37,533 bases of DNA. Source: Pricia antarctica (GTDB lineage: Bacteria > Bacteroidota > Bacteroidia > Flavobacteriales > Flavobacteriaceae). The notes beneath the pieces were generated by a model. That model saw only the letters and a program-made list of their open reading frames with translations, was not told the DNA's origin and ran no database searches. The stretch lies in the NCBI RefSeq assembly GCF_900101815.1, contig NZ_FNAO01000015.1, positions 1-37,533 on the forward strand, written 5' to 3'. Each line of letters opens with the position of its first letter. Position 1 is the stretch's first letter. Below are positions 16,492 through 25,382 of the stretch, piece after piece. A program made the translations under genes and the position numbers.

Positions 16492-18140
16492 ACGAAAAAC
16501 AGAGAGAACTTAGGGAAACACATAAAGATATGCCACAATTGAATTTCAAAATAAACGGAGTGGAGATCAAAGGCGAAATAGAATCCGGCTTTGAATCTAT
16601 TTTGACAAAGGAGGCTATCGAATTTGTTGTAAAACTGCATCGGAAATTTAACGGTACCAGAAAGCACTTATTGGAAGATAGGTGGAAACGTCAAAAAGAA
16701 ATTGATAAGGGTGTTTTTCCTGATTTTTTGGAGGAAACCATCTCCATAAGGGAAGGTAATTGGCAGGTCGGAAATATTCCGGACGATCTTCAGGACAGGC
16801 GAACGGAGATCACGGGCCCCGTAGACAGAAAAATGGTAATCAATGCCTTAAACTCGGGGGCAAAGGTATTTATGGCGGATCTGGAGGACGCAAGTTCGCC
16901 TACATGGCATAATTGCTTGGATGGACAGATCAACCTTAAGGATGCGGTGAGGAAACGGATAGACTTTACGGCTCCCAACGGAAAGGACTATAAACTGAAA
17001 GACGAAACAGCAGTGCTAATGGTGAGGCCCCGGGGGTGGCATTTAACGGAAAAACATATCGAGGTGGACAGTGAGCCGATGTCGGCATCACTGTTCGATT
17101 TTGGCATGTACTTCTTCCATAATGCCAAAGAGCTAATGTCCAAGGGTTCCGGCCCATATTATTACATTCCCAAATTGGAAAACCATAAAGAGGCCAGGCT
17201 GTGGAACGATGTCTTTATATATGCGCAACAAACACTGGGCATTCCTGTAGGTACTATAAAGGTCACCGTTTTGCTGGAGACTATCCTTGCCAGCTTCGAA
17301 ATAGAGGAGATATTGTTCGAACTGAAGGATCATATTGTCGGAATGAACGCCGGACGATGGGATTATATATTCAGTGTAATTAAAAAATTCAGGAACCACA
17401 AGGATTTTATCCTGCCCGATCGGGACCAGATCACCATGAACGTTCATTTTATGAAATCATATGCCGAACTTTTGGTAAAGCTATGCCATAAAAGGGGCGC
17501 ACATGCCATTGGCGGGATGTCGGCATTCATTCCTTCCAAAAACGAGAAAAGCAATAAACTGGCTTTTGAAAAAGTGACCAAGGACAAAAAGAACGAAGCA
17601 AGTCAAGGATATGATGGCACATGGGTAGCGCATCCATTTCTTGTGCCTATCGCTATGGAACAGTTTAATAACGAATTCGGGGACAAGCCCCACCAGAAAC
17701 ATGTACTTCGTAAAGAAGTAACGGTCAATGGAAAAGATTTGATAGACACATCCATCAAGGAAGGAAAAATCACGGAAGCAGGACTCAGGCTCAATATCAA
17801 TGTTGGGATATTATATATTGAATCCTGGCTACAAGGTGTCGGGGCGGCCGCATTGTACGACCTGATGGAAGATGCGGCGACCGCAGAAATCTCCAGGGCG
17901 CAGGTCTGGCAATGGCTGCACAATGATTCCGTAAGCTTAGATGACGGACGTATCATTAATTTGCCACTTTACGAAAAACTATTCGAGGAAGAAAAATCAA
18001 AAGCTGCCGAACTGTTGGGCAAAGAACGTACTTCTACCGGCAAACTGGAGATTGCAGCAAGACTGTTCGACTCTATGGTAAGAACACAGGATTTTGAGGA
18101 TTTTTTGACTTTGGACGCTTATAATAAACTTAAGGGGTGA
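16488..18140 (+). CDS. aceB: malate synthase A
   Basis: 550 residues, full length (E. coli AceB is 533). It condenses glyoxylate with acetyl-CoA to malate in the cytoplasm. Family landmarks run the whole length: DRRTEITGPVDRKMVINALN (104-123), RPRGWHLTEKH with the active-site Arg (from 180), IVGMNAGRWDYIF, HAIGGMSAFIPS, AHPFLVPIAMEQF, and LMEDAATAEISRAQVWQWLH with Asp462 in the position of the catalytic base. The start overlaps the upstream propeller stop (ATGA), suggesting translational coupling. No isocitrate lyase is encoded in the window, so here it probably disposes of glyoxylate from the neighbouring lyase or dehydrogenase rather than serving only the glyoxylate shunt. Confidence 0.96.
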   Translation: MNEKQRELRETHKDMPQLNFKINGVEIKGEIESGFESILTKEAIEFVVKLHRKFNGTRKHLLEDRWKRQKEIDKGVFPDFLEETISIREGNWQVGNIPDDLQDRRTEITGPVDRKMVINALNSGAKVFMADLEDASSPTWHNCLDGQINLKDAVRKRIDFTAPNGKDYKLKDETAVLMVRPRGWHLTEKHIEVDSEPMSASLFDFGMYFFHNAKELMSKGSGPYYYIPKLENHKEARLWNDVFIYAQQTLGIPVGTIKVTVLLETILASFEIEEILFELKDHIVGMNAGRWDYIFSVIKKFRNHKDFILPDRDQITMNVHFMKSYAELLVKLCHKRGAHAIGGMSAFIPSKNEKSNKLAFEKVTKDKKNEASQGYDGTWVAHPFLVPIAMEQFNNEFGDKPHQKHVLRKEVTVNGKDLIDTSIKEGKITEAGLRLNINVGILYIESWLQGVGAAALYDLMEDAATAEISRAQVWQWLHNDSVSLDDGRIINLPLYEKLFEEEKSKAAELLGKERTSTGKLEIAARLFDSMVRTQDFEDFLTLDAYNKLKG

Positions 18141-18222
18141 TTGAAAAATCCCCTTTCTTGAGTATTTTTTTTACAATCCCAATGCTTTTGAAGTACAGAT
18201 CCACAACAAAAACCAATCGAAT

Positions 18223-19887
18223 ATGTCAACGTCGTTACTTGCATTTTTAGCGGTGGTACCCATATTAACCGCCGCGGTTCTCTTGACAGGCTTTAGAACC
18301 CCTGCCAAAAAAGCAATGCCCGTTTCATTTTTGGTCACGGTTGTTATTGCTTTTGCGGTCTGGGATATCCCTATTATCGATATTATGGCCTCTACCGTTC
18401 AAGGGCTGTTCATCACTTTTGACATATTGTACATTGTTTTTGGTGCCATTGTATTATTGAATCTGCTCAAGTATTCAAAGGCTCTCAGGACAATCCGGGA
18501 AGGTTTTGCGAACATATCGGAGGACCGTAGGGTACAGGTGGTCATAATTGTCTGGCTGTTCGGTTCCTTTATCGAAGGGGCCGCCGGGTTCGGTACACCG
18601 GCAGCAATCGTTGCACCGCTCTTGGTGGGCCTGGGTTTTCCCGCCTTTTGTGCGGTAATGTTGGGCATGATGGTGCAGAGTACCGCGGTATCCTTTGGGG
18701 CCGTGGGCACTCCCATACTGGTCGGGGTAAGTGGCGGGATCCAAAGTCCCGAATTTACCGCCGAGCTGGCCGCATCGGGGCTTGAACTTTCCGATTACAT
18801 ACAGTTGGTGACCTCCGACGTGGCAATCCTACACGGTATAACCGGAACGCTTATGCCTACCCTTATGGTCTGCATGATGACCCGGTTTTTTGGCAAGAAC
18901 AGATCATGGAAAGAAGGCCTGCAGGTACTGCCCTTTACTGTTTTCGGGGGACTCGCTTTTACTGTCCCCTATGTGCTTACGGGCATATTTCTTGGCCCAG
19001 AATTCCCTTCGATGCTCGGTGCGTTGGTGGCCATACCTATTGTTGTAATTGCTGCAAAACGTGGTTTTTTGATGCCGAAAAAAATATGGGATTTTGATGC
19101 CGAAAAAAATTGGCCTACCTCTTGGTTCGGTACTTTGAACGTAAAATTCGACAGTAGCGGCGACCAAAAAAAAATGTCCTTGGGCAAGGCATGGTTGCCC
19201 TATCTTAGTATGGCCGCGCTTTTGGTACTGTCAAGACTTCCGCAACTGCCGCTAAAGGGGTGGCTTAACGATGTTAAGGTTACATGGGCAGAGATATTCG
19301 ATACCTCCATCTCGGCATCCAGCACTCCGCTCTATCTGCCAGGCACCATTTTGTTATTGGCGGGGATCATTACAATAGGGCTGCATAAAATGAAATCCGA
19401 CAAGGTCAAGGTCGCGTTCAAGGATAGTGCAAGAATGCTGTTGGGCGCCGGTTTCGTTCTCGTTTTTACGGTCCCGATGGTCCGTATCTATATCAATTCG
19501 GGCGCAAATCCTGCAGGTCTTCCCGGTATGCCCATAGCCATGGCGGAGTGGGTCGCTGGCAAGGCGGGTGCCATATATCCCCTGTTCGCCCCCACCATCG
19601 GTGCGTTGGGTGCATTTATTGCGGGCAGCAATACGGTCAGTAATCTTATGTTATCGCTGTTCCAGTTCGGTGTGGCCGCCAAATTGGAAATGCCCTCTTT
19701 TATTATCGTAGCGCTCCAGGCTGTAGGAGCTGCAGCGGGAAACATGATCGCGATCCACAATGTTGTGGCCGCTTCGGCTACCGTCGGATTTTTAGGAAAG
19801 GAAGGGATAGTCCTGAGAAAAACAATATTGCCGACCATTTATTATTTGGTCGTTGTCGGCCTCTTGGGGCTGTTGCTGCTTTCCTGA
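18223..19887 (+). CDS. LctP/GlcA-family lactate/glycolate permease
   Basis: 554 residues with roughly a dozen membrane segments and the family signature FGSFIEGAAGFGTPAAIVAP, plus FGAVGTPILVGVSG and the C-terminal AGSNTVSNLMLSLFQFG. LctP/GlcA proteins of E. coli and relatives (about 550 residues) carry L-lactate, D-lactate and glycolate with protons across the inner membrane. Placed between malate synthase and a 2-hydroxyacid dehydrogenase, glycolate (or D-lactate) is the likeliest cargo; the sequence alone does not decide. It starts 82 bases after malate synthase and 52 bases before the PAL-like gene, and is probably in the same operon. Confidence 0.92.
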   Translation: MSTSLLAFLAVVPILTAAVLLTGFRTPAKKAMPVSFLVTVVIAFAVWDIPIIDIMASTVQGLFITFDILYIVFGAIVLLNLLKYSKALRTIREGFANISEDRRVQVVIIVWLFGSFIEGAAGFGTPAAIVAPLLVGLGFPAFCAVMLGMMVQSTAVSFGAVGTPILVGVSGGIQSPEFTAELAASGLELSDYIQLVTSDVAILHGITGTLMPTLMVCMMTRFFGKNRSWKEGLQVLPFTVFGGLAFTVPYVLTGIFLGPEFPSMLGALVAIPIVVIAAKRGFLMPKKIWDFDAEKNWPTSWFGTLNVKFDSSGDQKKMSLGKAWLPYLSMAALLVLSRLPQLPLKGWLNDVKVTWAEIFDTSISASSTPLYLPGTILLLAGIITIGLHKMKSDKVKVAFKDSARMLLGAGFVLVFTVPMVRIYINSGANPAGLPGMPIAMAEWVAGKAGAIYPLFAPTIGALGAFIAGSNTVSNLMLSLFQFGVAAKLEMPSFIIVALQAVGAAAGNMIAIHNVVAASATVGFLGKEGIVLRKTILPTIYYLVVVGLLGLLLLS

Positions 19888-19939
19888 TTTGCCTGCGAAG
19901 TTTAAGATTATAATATGGAACTACGTCAATTGAAAAAGT

Positions 19940-20959
19940 ATGTTTATGATATTTGATTTAAAAAGAATATTGCCCATTTATTGCCTGATGGTCCTTAACT
20001 TGTTTTATGGGCAAGAAAATACACAAAAATCAGGAAACAAGGACAGTTATCGGTTGGTGGAGGACTGGCCTCGTTCGCGTTCGGATTCAGTTATGGGACA
20101 ACCTTCCGGGCTAGGGGTGGACAGCCATGGCGACCTTATTGTCTTTCATCGTGCAGGGGCCGCTTCCGGGGCCGATCCCAGTATCCTTATCCCGAGGAAC
20201 ACCATAGTAAAATTAGAGGCAAAAACGGGCAAGGTCCTCGATGCCTGGGGTGCCGACCTCTTTTCCTGGCCCCATGGACTAAACGTGGACCGGGACGATA
20301 ATATTTGGGTCACGGATGTAGGGCTTCATCAAGTCTTTAAGTTTGCCGCCAATGGCAAGTTGCTGATGAAATTGGGCGTAGCGGGGGAACCGGGGTCGGA
20401 TTCCCTGCATTTTAACAAGCCTACGGATGTGGCAGTAGCGGAAGATGGATCTTTTTATGTGTCCGATGGTTACGGAAACAGTCGTATCGTTAAATTTTCT
20501 CCTTCCGGAAAGTTTTTGTTCCAATGGGGAGAAAGCGGTAACGGAAATGGACAGTTTCATATTCCCCATTCCATTGATATCGATGGGGACGGTAACGTAA
20601 TCGTAGCCGATCGCGAAAATGCGCGTATCCAAAAGTTTGATGCCAGGGGAAATTTTTTAATGGAATGGAAGAACGGTTCCGGTGCTGCTGTATATGGCGT
20701 AAAGGCCGTTCCTTCCCAGAATACTTTATTCGCCGTGGATTATCTTGTGAAGAACGATACCTTGATCTTAGGGTCGAATATCATCCGATTCGGGCCTGAT
20801 TTCAATGTCCGAAAGCAGTTTGGCAGGATCGGCTCCTATGTTGGCCCGATATGCCGGTACCACGACATAGAATTGGACGGTAAACAAAATATCTATGTCG
20901 CAGACCTTCTGTACAACCGGGTACAAAAGTTTCAATTGGTTAAATCGAACCTACATTAA
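19940..20959 (+). CDS. peptidyl-alpha-hydroxyglycine alpha-amidating-lyase-like beta-propeller (PAL-like)
   Basis: 339 residues with a signal peptide to about LFYGQ, so it acts in the periplasm or outside. NHL-type repeats form a six-bladed propeller closely matching the lyase domain of animal peptidylglycine amidating enzyme. WVTDVGLHQVFKF, PTDVAVAEDGSFYVSDGYGN and ADRENARIQKF align with the animal segments VTDVALHQVFK, PTDVAV...YVSDGYCNSR and ADRENGRIQ. The known active-site set appears kept: Arg71 (FHR), zinc-type His112 (PHG), His210 (PHS) and His308 (YHD), Tyr178 (DGY) and Arg225 (DRE). The family reaction splits X-CH(OH)-COOH into X-H and glyoxylate. The neighbours use glyoxylate, which supports that chemistry here. 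No copper hydroxylase partner is encoded nearby, so the substrate need not be a peptide; ureidoglycolate-like or hydroxylated carboxymethyl compounds are alternatives. Confidence 0.85.
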   Translation: MFMIFDLKRILPIYCLMVLNLFYGQENTQKSGNKDSYRLVEDWPRSRSDSVMGQPSGLGVDSHGDLIVFHRAGAASGADPSILIPRNTIVKLEAKTGKVLDAWGADLFSWPHGLNVDRDDNIWVTDVGLHQVFKFAANGKLLMKLGVAGEPGSDSLHFNKPTDVAVAEDGSFYVSDGYGNSRIVKFSPSGKFLFQWGESGNGNGQFHIPHSIDIDGDGNVIVADRENARIQKFDARGNFLMEWKNGSGAAVYGVKAVPSQNTLFAVDYLVKNDTLILGSNIIRFGPDFNVRKQFGRIGSYVGPICRYHDIELDGKQNIYVADLLYNRVQKFQLVKSNLH

Positions 20960-20966
20960 CAATACT

Positions 20967-23846
20967 ATGGAAAATCTATTTTTCAAGCTGAAAAACGACA
21001 TTAAGGGAGATATCTTGATTGATGAGTACTCCCTAGGCATGTACGCTACCGATGCCAGCATCTATCAGATAAAGCCTATCGCCGTAATCCTGCCCAAGGA
21101 TGCCGAGGACGTAAAAGCTGCGGTTTGTGTTGCAAAAAAAAATAACATTACCATTCTTCCAAGGGGCGCTGGCACCAGTCTGGCCGGACAGACGGTAGGC
21201 CATTCCATGATATTGGATTTTTCCAAATACATGAATACCCTACTGGAAATAAACGAACAGGAAAAATGGGTACGTGTACAACCGGGCATGGTTAGGGACG
21301 ACCTCAATGCGGAATTGAAGCCCTACGGTCTACATTTAGCGCCCGACCCTGCTACCGGTAGCAGGGCGAATGTCGGGGGGATGGTGGGAAACAATTCCTC
21401 CGGCACCAAAAGTATTCTGTACGGCAAGACCGTGGACCATGTTCTCGAGGCTTCTGTGCTGCTCGCGGATGGCACTATGCTGCACTTTAAGAACTGTTCC
21501 CCTCAAGCATTTTCGGCAAAAGCCGCACAGACCAATAGGGAAGGGGAAATCTATGCCTCCTTTAAACAACTGATAGATACCCATTCCGAAGAGATCAAGC
21601 ATCGATTTCCCAAGGTTATGCGTCGGGTGGGCGGCTACAATTTGGACGAGTTCGTTTATACCGACCAATGGAATTTAAGCAAACTGGTCTGTGGCAGCGA
21701 AGGCACCTTGGCAACGACCTTGGAATTAAAGATGAACCTAACGCCGTTACCCAAGCACAAATCGATCTGTGTGGTACATTTTTCGGAGGTTCTGGAAGCG
21801 ATAGCTGCGGTCGAGTATATGCTGCCCTTCCGGCCTTCCGCGGTCGAAATTTTGGACAAGACGGTGGTGGACCTTAGCAGGGAGAACCTGACCACGAAGC
21901 ACCATTGCCATTTTATCGAGGGAAACCCTGCCGCCATATTGATCGTGGAATTTTATGGAGACACTATGCAAGACGTAATGGACAGGCCCGAACAAATGAT
22001 TGCACGACTGAAAGAAAAAGGATTCGGGTACGCGTACCCGATTTTTCCGGAAGGTGAAGCTTATGAGGATGTATGGGTCATCCGTAAAAAGGGACTGGGA
22101 CTTATGCTGGGTCTCAAAGGAAATAAAAAGCCCCTGGCGTTTATCGAGGATGCGGCAATACCCTCGGAACACTTGCCCGAATATATCGACAAGGTTTTGA
22201 AAATATGCGAAAAACACGGTACCAAAGCGGCCATGTACGCCCATGCTAGCGTGGGGGTCATTCATGTCCGTCCGATATTGGACCTAAGGCTGGCCGAGGA
22301 CATCGAACGATTGAAGGGAATTACCGACGACACCTTTGAACTGGTGATGGAATACAAGGGCTCGTGGAGCGGGGAACATGGCGATGGTCTAGTACGAAGC
22401 GCCTACAATAAACGATTTTTCGGGGAGACCCTGTACGGGGCCTTTTTGGAGATAAAAAAACTTTTCGACCCCGATAACCTGATGAACCCCGGTAAAATTG
22501 TCGAGGCCCAGACAATCGAGCATAACTTGCGCTATGGTACGGCCTATAAAGATCAATCCATTAGAACGGAATATAAATACAAGGCCGAGGAAGGTTTTGA
22601 ATCTTCCGTACATATGTGCACCGGGGTGGGTGAATGCCGAAAATTGCTCGGGGGAACCATGTGCCCAAGTTTTAAGGCTACCAGGGACGAGGAACATTCC
22701 ACGCGCGGTAGGGCAAATGCACTTCGAATGGCTATGTCCGGCCAATTCGGGGAAGAAGGGCTGTCGAGCAAGCGCCTCCACGAGGTCATGGACCTTTGTC
22801 TTTCCTGCAAGGCGTGTAAGTCCGAATGTCCCAGTAATGTGGATATGGCAAAAATGAAAAGCGATACCCTGCAAATGTATTACGACGAACATGGCATTAC
22901 TTTCAGGGATCGGCTGATACGCGGTTCGGCAAAGGCCGCGGCAAATATTTCAGGGTGGAAAGCGGGCGCAGTGAATACCGTTCAAAGAAGCGGTCTGTTC
23001 CGATTTATTTTGGAACTTACGGCCAAAATCGACAAGCGGAGGATTATGCCCGAATTTGCTCAACAGCCATTTTATAAGTGGTTCGAAAAACATGCCCATA
23101 AAACGAACACGGGGAATAAAAAGGTGGTATTGTTCGCCGATACCTATTTAAACTATCACGAGCCCCGAATCGGCATCTCCGCCCTTCAATTATTGAATTC
23201 TTGCGGATATGAGGTAATTTTGGCGAACGTAGGCTGCTGCCAAAGGCCCAAAATTTCCCATGGTTTCCTTAGGGATGCCAAAAGGGACGGCTTAAAAACA
23301 ATGAGCGGCCTAAAAACATTCTTGGACAAGGGGCTAAAGGTCGTGGTCTGCGAGCCTAGCTGTGCCTCCGCCCTGAACGATGACCTGCCGGATCTTATAG
23401 CCGATCAGGATATGGCCGATCAATTGAAAAACGGAGTGATGATGATCGACGTCTTCCTGGCCGATGAAATGGAAAAAGGCCGGTTGGATGTCCATTTTGA
23501 ACCAATTTCCAAGGCCTTGGCCATTCACGGGCATTGCCACCAAAAGGCATTGTACGGCACCAATGCGATGAAGGCCTTACTAAAGGATTCCGTAAAGGGG
23601 GTCCAAGAAATACCATCCGGTTGCTGTGGTATGGCGGGTTCCTTCGGATATGAGAAGGAACACTATGACCTGTCCAAAAAAATCGGTGGGGAAGTTCTGT
23701 TCCCGGCCGTGGAACGATTGCAGGAAGATCACGATATAGTGGCCTGTGGATTTAGTTGCCGTCATCAAATACAACATTTTACCAAGGCAAGACCGATACA
23801 CTTTGTAGAGTCCATAAGGGCGGTAAAAAATAATGATATAAACTAG
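20967..23846 (+). CDS. fused FAD/Fe-S D-2-hydroxyacid dehydrogenase (GlcD-GlcF/YdiJ-like)
   Basis: 959 residues from ATG 20967, 7 bases after the PAL-like gene; an in-frame earlier start at 20895 would lie inside that gene and is unlikely. Order: FAD-binding PCMH domain (about 35-270; LPRGAGTSLAGQTVG, NNSSGTKSILYGKT), FAD-oxidase C domain (about 270-530; GSWSGEHGDGLVRS), ferredoxin-like Cys clusters (from 551, CTGVGEC, and 611, CLSCKACKSECP), then two CCG repeats (near 757 and 886, GCCGMAGSFGYE) that bind a further Fe-S centre. This architecture matches E. coli YdiJ and the fused GlcD-GlcF type, which oxidise D-2-hydroxyglutarate, D-lactate or glycolate and pass electrons to the respiratory chain. 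With malate synthase and the transaminase beside it, glycolate to glyoxylate is the favoured reaction; D-lactate is the main alternative. Confidence 0.9.
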   Translation: MENLFFKLKNDIKGDILIDEYSLGMYATDASIYQIKPIAVILPKDAEDVKAAVCVAKKNNITILPRGAGTSLAGQTVGHSMILDFSKYMNTLLEINEQEKWVRVQPGMVRDDLNAELKPYGLHLAPDPATGSRANVGGMVGNNSSGTKSILYGKTVDHVLEASVLLADGTMLHFKNCSPQAFSAKAAQTNREGEIYASFKQLIDTHSEEIKHRFPKVMRRVGGYNLDEFVYTDQWNLSKLVCGSEGTLATTLELKMNLTPLPKHKSICVVHFSEVLEAIAAVEYMLPFRPSAVEILDKTVVDLSRENLTTKHHCHFIEGNPAAILIVEFYGDTMQDVMDRPEQMIARLKEKGFGYAYPIFPEGEAYEDVWVIRKKGLGLMLGLKGNKKPLAFIEDAAIPSEHLPEYIDKVLKICEKHGTKAAMYAHASVGVIHVRPILDLRLAEDIERLKGITDDTFELVMEYKGSWSGEHGDGLVRSAYNKRFFGETLYGAFLEIKKLFDPDNLMNPGKIVEAQTIEHNLRYGTAYKDQSIRTEYKYKAEEGFESSVHMCTGVGECRKLLGGTMCPSFKATRDEEHSTRGRANALRMAMSGQFGEEGLSSKRLHEVMDLCLSCKACKSECPSNVDMAKMKSDTLQMYYDEHGITFRDRLIRGSAKAAANISGWKAGAVNTVQRSGLFRFILELTAKIDKRRIMPEFAQQPFYKWFEKHAHKTNTGNKKVVLFADTYLNYHEPRIGISALQLLNSCGYEVILANVGCCQRPKISHGFLRDAKRDGLKTMSGLKTFLDKGLKVVVCEPSCASALNDDLPDLIADQDMADQLKNGVMMIDVFLADEMEKGRLDVHFEPISKALAIHGHCHQKALYGTNAMKALLKDSVKGVQEIPSGCCGMAGSFGYEKEHYDLSKKIGGEVLFPAVERLQEDHDIVACGFSCRHQIQHFTKARPIHFVESIRAVKNNDIN

Positions 23847-23889
23847 AACAAGCTCTGAAACCAAATGTATAAAAATAAAAATAACGACA

Positions 23890-25002
23890 ATGGGAAAAAT
23901 TGATGAAATGAAAACAAGTACAAGGGTTTTGATGGGCCCTGGTCCAAGTGAGGTACATCCGAGGGTATTACGGGCAATGGCCACTCCTTTGATAGGGCAT
24001 CTGGACCCCGAATTTTTAGGGGTTATGGATGATATCAAGGCCATGACACAAGAAACCCTGCAAACAAAAAATCCGTTGACCTTTGTCGTCTCGGCCCCGG
24101 GAAGTGCAGGAATGGAGACTTGTTTGGTCAACCTACTGGAACCTGGGGACGAAGCTGTAATATGCATACACGGTGTTTTTGGGAACCGTATGGCCGAAAT
24201 TGCGGAACGGTGTGGGGCAAAAGTTATAAAGGTCGAGGCGGAATGGGGAACGCCGATAAAAATAGAGGACGTTGAGCGGGCCTTGAAAAATAGATCGCCA
24301 AAAGTTTTGGCCATCGTACATGCCGAAACTTCCACCGGCGTATTACAGCCTCTGGAAGAGATAAGTAGGTTGACCAAAGCGGCTGGAGCCCTTTTTGTGG
24401 TGGATGCAGTAACCTCCTATTGCGGGGCCGAGCTGAAAGTTGACGAATGGGGCATCGACGCCCTCTATTCCGGTACCCAGAAGTGTTTGAGCGCACCTCC
24501 GGGACTTTCCCCTGTCACTTTTAGTCAAGCTGCCATTGACGTTCTGGAAAGTCGAAAGACCAAGGTGCAGAGCTGGTTTTTGGATTTAACGCTGGTCAAA
24601 AATTATTGGGCGGGGGCCAAAAGGGCCTATCACCATACGGCCCCGGTATCGGCCATGTACGCCATGCGCGAAGCGTTGCGCATTGTTTTGGAGGAAGGCC
24701 TTGCCGATCGTTTCAAAAGACATCAAAGAAACTATGAACTGCTACGTGACGGACTGGAAAATATGGGGATTAAATATTTAGTGGAGGAAAAGTACCGATT
24801 GCCCATGTTGAATGCCGTGCGAATTCCGGAAGGTGTTGACGATACCGATGTCAGGAAACGCCTTTTGGAAAAATACAATATAGAAATCGGTGGTGGCTTG
24901 GGACCCTTTGCCGGAAAGGTTTGGCGCATCGGTCTAATGGGGGAAAGCTCGGATGCCAACCATGTAAATATGCTGCTGGCGGCACTTAAGGATGTTATGT
25001 GA
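23890..25002 (+). CDS. alanine/serine-glyoxylate-type aminotransferase (class V, PLP)
   Basis: 370 residues. The fold and motifs match human AGT: LMGPGPSEVHPRVL near the start, VVDAVTSYCG with the PLP-binding Asp172, SGTQKCLSAPPG with Schiff-base Lys198, YHHTAPVSAMYAMREAL, and IEIGGGLGPFAGKVWRIG with the carboxylate-binding Arg346. It would convert glyoxylate plus alanine (or serine) to glycine plus pyruvate (or hydroxypyruvate). PucG, the ureidoglycine-glyoxylate transaminase, belongs to the same family and cannot be excluded, which is of interest beside the PAL-like lyase. A second ATG at 23908 (MKTSTRVL) is also a plausible start. It lies 43 bases after the dehydrogenase and is the last gene before a strong terminator. 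Confidence 0.92.
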   Translation: MGKIDEMKTSTRVLMGPGPSEVHPRVLRAMATPLIGHLDPEFLGVMDDIKAMTQETLQTKNPLTFVVSAPGSAGMETCLVNLLEPGDEAVICIHGVFGNRMAEIAERCGAKVIKVEAEWGTPIKIEDVERALKNRSPKVLAIVHAETSTGVLQPLEEISRLTKAAGALFVVDAVTSYCGAELKVDEWGIDALYSGTQKCLSAPPGLSPVTFSQAAIDVLESRKTKVQSWFLDLTLVKNYWAGAKRAYHHTAPVSAMYAMREALRIVLEEGLADRFKRHQRNYELLRDGLENMGIKYLVEEKYRLPMLNAVRIPEGVDDTDVRKRLLEKYNIEIGGGLGPFAGKVWRIGLMGESSDANHVNMLLAALKDVM

Positions 25003-25278
25003 TTTTTTCGGAATTTACTGAAAAGAAAAGTAAGCGTATGATTTTTCATGCTGATCAAAAATACGGCTATATCAATGGTCGAGACAACTAATATTATTAT
25101 AGCCCTGATAACGGAATTCCATTTAATCCGATAAATGATTATTTCGTCCCAAAGTAGTTGATGGCAAAATAATGTGGGGAAAACCATCCGAATAATTAAA
25201 ACAAAAAACCCCTATTACAGAAGCGATTGGACAAGAAGAAAGCTTTAAAAGAAAGTTAGTTTGAGTTAGTTAGTTTTG

Positions 25279-25313
25279 GGCGCAGTGCATTTAATCGGCA
25301 CTGCGCCTTTTTT
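25279..25313 (+). terminator. strong intrinsic terminator closing the long operon
   Basis: GGCGCAGTGC (25279-25288) and GCACTGCGCC (25298-25307) form a perfect 10-bp GC-rich stem with a 9-base loop, followed by six T (25308-25313). It stands 276 bases after the aminotransferase stop and is the best terminator in the window, so it separates region 1 from the type B gene at 25677. Confidence 0.92.
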
Positions 25314-25359
25314 AAAAAATCAAAAAGTCAAAATGAGCTGTTGAAACGGTAACAATCAC

Positions 25360-25382
25360 CAAATGTCATGTATGGACATTTG
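25360..25382. promoter_or_regulatory. inverted repeat, possible operator upstream of the 1113-residue glycosidase gene
   Basis: CAAATGTC (25360-25367) and GACATTTG (25375-25382) are perfect inverted arms around a 7-base spacer. It lies about 300 bases before the gene at 25677. A second, smaller symmetry (ACAAA TG TTTGT) lies about 55 bases further on. A regulator-binding site is possible; there is no direct evidence. Confidence 0.3.

Noticed and set aside
18132-18172. Possible terminator at the malate synthase stop: 6-bp stem AAGGGG/CCCCTT with a later run of eight T
   Set aside because: The loop is 12 bases and nine bases separate the stem from the T run, and the permease gene behind it seems to belong to the same unit. 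The evidence is too weak to call it.
20895-20966. Upstream in-frame start of the FAD/Fe-S dehydrogenase inside the PAL-like gene
   Set aside because: It would add 24 residues without similarity and overlap the preceding gene; ATG 20967, 7 bases after the stop, begins a typical N-terminus.
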